Positions 61,159-64,000 of a stretch of 64,000 nt of DNA are shown here, piece after piece. This DNA is from Seriola aureovittata (lineage: Eukaryota; Chordata; Actinopteri; Carangiformes; Carangidae), in the NCBI RefSeq assembly GCF_021018895.1, contig NC_079387.1, positions 4,517,083 through 4,581,082 of the forward strand, read 5' to 3'. Under the pieces are notes generated by a model. That model ran no database searches and was not told the origin of the DNA. It worked only from the letters and a program-made list of their open reading frames with translations. Numbering within the stretch: the stretch's first letter is position 1; each line of letters begins with the position of its first letter. The translations under genes were made by a program, and so were the position numbers.

Positions 61159-62146
61159 GCATGCAAACCACTCCTCCACAATTTGTCTGCCTTCACCATG
61201 CCGCTAGATGGATGCAGGGATTACATAAGATGAGGTCTGATTGGCTGCTTCTAAGCATGACAACTGGACCGGTCTGCACAGATGCATCCCGGTGGATTAT
61301 GGGTAATACTGGAAAGTTGCATTAAAGGCAGACAGTCTGTCTGACTGACTGTTTTCTCAGTTTCTCTGGGCTCTATTGATATTGATATTCATATTAATAC
61401 AGTGGCAGGGCTGTGGAAGCAAAACAAAGAGAAAAACAATGAGATTCATCTTTGTTTGTGCAGCAGTTTTCAAAATAAAAGTCCTGCAGTGTTTTAGGGT
61501 AAAAATTATAAACAGAACAGTGAAGAAAACCAACCTGAATCAGTGATGGACAGTTGAGACAAGATTACGTAAGGTTGCGTAAGCGCATGGATATTAAAAT
61601 GCCCTTTTTTGAAAGCCATTTCAATAGAAGACAGTGGACGCTTGCTTGATTTACATGGCCAGGTCATTCTAAAATTGCAGATGATGTGACAGTGAACGCA
61701 TCTGATTGTGGAGGAAATATGAATTATAATTGTATTTCAGCTATTGTGCAAACTTCTCATCACTCAAAAGAGGTATGAAGAATTGAGAAACTCTAGATTA
61801 CAGCCCACCTTGATACCATCATAATTGTACAAAAAATAAATATTAACCACTCATCCAAATTAATTAATTGATTTTACCTGCACAATTAAAGAAAAAGCAG
61901 AAAAACCACCCCAATGTAAAAATAAATACTGCTTTCTCAGCAACCACAAATTTTTATTTCAGTTCCACTTTAAGCTTGAAACAGCTCAGAGAGTCTCACC
62001 TGAACTCTGCTGATTACACCCACTCTTTCCATTAGGGGGAATTTCTGACTTGTCAGAGCTAGAAGAAGACAGAAGTGGACAAACCCTCAAAATCAGTGGT
62101 GATAGTGGCAGGCCTGTGCACGTTGGACCTTATCTTATACTGCAAA

Positions 62147-62148
<2 letters not shown>

Positions 62149-62180
<32 letters not shown>
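62149..62180. repeat. (AC)16 microsatellite
   Basis: Uninterrupted AC run near the right side of the window. Confidence 0.95.
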
Positions 62181-62181
<1 letters not shown>

Positions 62182-63659
62182 CTGGTGAAAACACAAGCTG
62201 AGAGCGAGTCCAAACACTCTCCCCTTGGGTCTGAGGCAAATCAGCGGATCAGCTAGTTTGAGTCACAGCCATCGATTTCTTGAGCCATCTGCTCACTTTT
62301 GGCCCAGTCGAGCATTTCCATGACAACGCAGTGTTGATAAATGGAGAGTCTTATTTAAGTCTGCAATCTGTCCGTGTGGTGAAGTTAATTCTCTACTGCT
62401 TCCTTTGTATATTTATTAAAATGACTGCCGGTGGCCGCTGATATGACCTGACAGATATGAGCTGTAATCCTGGATCAACATTTTCATAACAGAGGGGAAC
62501 TTGCTGTTGCTGGGAACATGAGCACATATTTTTAAACATTATGCCTTTCAGGAATGAAAAATAACTTCATTAGTACACAAGGCTTTTTAGAAGTTATACT
62601 TGGGGGTTTTTGAAGGAGTTGAAAACAGGAATCTCACCGAAATATGATCTCAAGAAATGCAATCACTTAAGATTTAGAGGAAGTTTCCTTAGTGGTTTTG
62701 ACAATGCAATCTAAAAAAAAAAACCCTATCGCTACTCCAGTTCCCATGAAAACAGGTTACTCCTTTTATCTGCAGAGATCCTCTTTCCTCTGACCTTTTC
62801 TCTCGCATTTTGAACGTGAGTTTTCAATTCCTCAAGGGTTCGTCCACTCCCACTCCTGTATGGTTGCTTTATTTACAGATTGCAACCTCCAGCCAAATTG
62901 AGAAGTGCTGCAACCTGCTGAATGAGGTGTTGTAAAAGTGTCACAATGAAGGTATTGCTAAGATATCAAATCTCCCTCACAAGGCAGCATCATATCTGAC
63001 CACTTCTATTCTGTGTTAAATGAAAAATAAGCTCTGCGGCAGTTTGTTTAAATGGTGTGAAAGTCGTGTCTAACGGTGAGATACTCAGATATCAAAATCA
63101 CAGACAATGAACCGCAGGGTGAAGTTTGTCTCCTGTTTCAAGAGTCAGCAGGCGGACCTAATGGTGGGGTTTCAGCACTTTAATTAGCTGGTAATTACAG
63201 ATTGTATATTTAAAGCTGGGAAGAGGAAATAAATAAAAGCTCAAAAACTCCTGATGTTACTGACTGACTGTCAAGACAAACTCCTACTGTCCTGTTGTTC
63301 AAACTCATGCTCATGTCTACTTGTATTTTCAAAGTGTTTCGATATCAAGGATTTTACCTGTTTCATTATATTCAAATTGGCATTTTCACTTGCTTAGGTT
63401 AACATAGACACTGTCAACAGACTTGGCGCTTGTTGTTTTTATACTTCAGTTTTAAACAAACTAGATTTAACTTGTTAATTAATGAGCGACAGAGGTGCTG
63501 GTGGTAGGTGGACTTTGTTACCTCTGAACAGATCCACACTAGCTGTCTTTGAGCTAAGCTAAGATTATCCCATATCAAAGATACTGAACAAAGCAGATAT
63601 TTCCCAAAATATCATTTGCATATTTGAAATGTAAAAGGGTTTTTTAATTGTAATCATTT

Positions 63660-63770
63660 GCAACCTTAATTTGCTTTCTTGCCAAGAGATATCTGTTCGC
63701 TAATTAGGAAGCTACAGCCAGGAGACATTATCTGCAGCTAGCATAAAAACCGGGAAAGATTAAGTAATAA
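63660..63770. mobile_element. Possible relative of the MITE at 37770
   Basis: TTGCTTTCTTGCCAAGAGAT, GAAGCTACAGCCAGGAGAC and GCTAGCATAAAAACCGGG resemble the consensus interior that I recall for the family at 37770. Direct similarity to that copy is weak. Confidence 0.3.
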
Positions 63771-64000
63771 TAAATAATATATTAATAATGATTAAGCACA
63801 CTATATTTAACATGTAAGTTCTGGCTAAGCTAACTGTCTCTGGCTGTCGCATCATAATTAAAGTAAAAACATGAGAGTAGTAGCCTATCAGTCTAAGTAA
63901 GTAAGTCTCAGCAAGCCAGGTGATGAGTGTATTTCCTGAAACGCTTTTAAAAATTACATTTAAAGTCCAGTCATTTTACTTCTACTTCAATGACTAATTC

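Larger units (their letters stand above)
49190..64000. other. Non-coding stretch beyond tceanc
   Basis: No gene recognised. I looked for egfl6, the next gene on the mammalian map as I recall it, and saw no EGF-like cysteine-rich exon. Open frames are short or built on CA/GT, GA or C runs. It holds the microsatellites and repeat fragments listed, a CTCF-like CCAAGAGGTGGCGCT at 51305-51319, and otherwise unassigned AT-rich sequence. Confidence 0.6.

Overview
The window looks like chromosomal DNA from a percomorph-type teleost. Genes are spliced with GT-AG introns. Dense (CA)n/(GT)n microsatellites and several interspersed repeats of the kind common in spiny-rayed fish fill the non-coding space. 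There are no bacterial operons, no CRISPR array and no recognisable tRNA or rRNA gene. Four protein-coding genes are supported: gemin8 (+, 2756-3961), gpm6b (+, first coding exon at 5899 or 16627, stop at 36838), rab9a (-, 42438-41833) and tceanc (-, 48843-47923).

Layout. 1-2000: non-coding, ending in a composite triplet/nonamer repeat and a CTCF-like site. 2000-4790: gemin8 with promoter region, 5' UTR, three coding exons and polyA signal. 4790-39990: gpm6b. It has two alternative first coding exons. One at 5899-5902 encodes only Met plus the first base of Gly and sits behind a cAMP-response-element sequence. The other, at 16627-16696, encodes a 23-residue acidic N-terminus. A 16.5 kb intron follows, then six shared exons between 33185 and 36838 and a long 3' UTR carrying a MITE with 12-bp inverted ends and a 27-C run. 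41490-45760: rab9a on the minus strand, single coding exon, probable GC-rich 5' UTR exon near 45571. 46730-49190: tceanc on the minus strand, single coding exon with a probable upstream 5' UTR exon. 49190-64000: no gene recognised, only microsatellites, repeat relics and unassigned sequence.

The gene order and relative orientations match, as I recall it, human Xp22.2 (TCEANC, RAB9A, TRAPPC2, OFD1, GPM6B, GEMIN8), except that OFD1 and TRAPPC2 are not visible between gpm6b and rab9a, where only about 2-5 kb of non-coding DNA is left. The genes do not form a pathway. gemin8 acts in snRNP assembly, gpm6b in neural and glial membranes, rab9a in late-endosome to Golgi traffic, and tceanc is a TFIIS-like transcription protein. 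Their association is inherited synteny.

I found no convincing new biological system. The observations most worth following are the tiny gpm6b alternative first exon, the apparent absence of ofd1/trappc2, the TFIIS-type acidic dipeptide retained in an enlarged zinc ribbon of Tceanc, the triplet/nonamer repeat upstream of gemin8, and candidate conserved non-coding elements in the large gpm6b intron.
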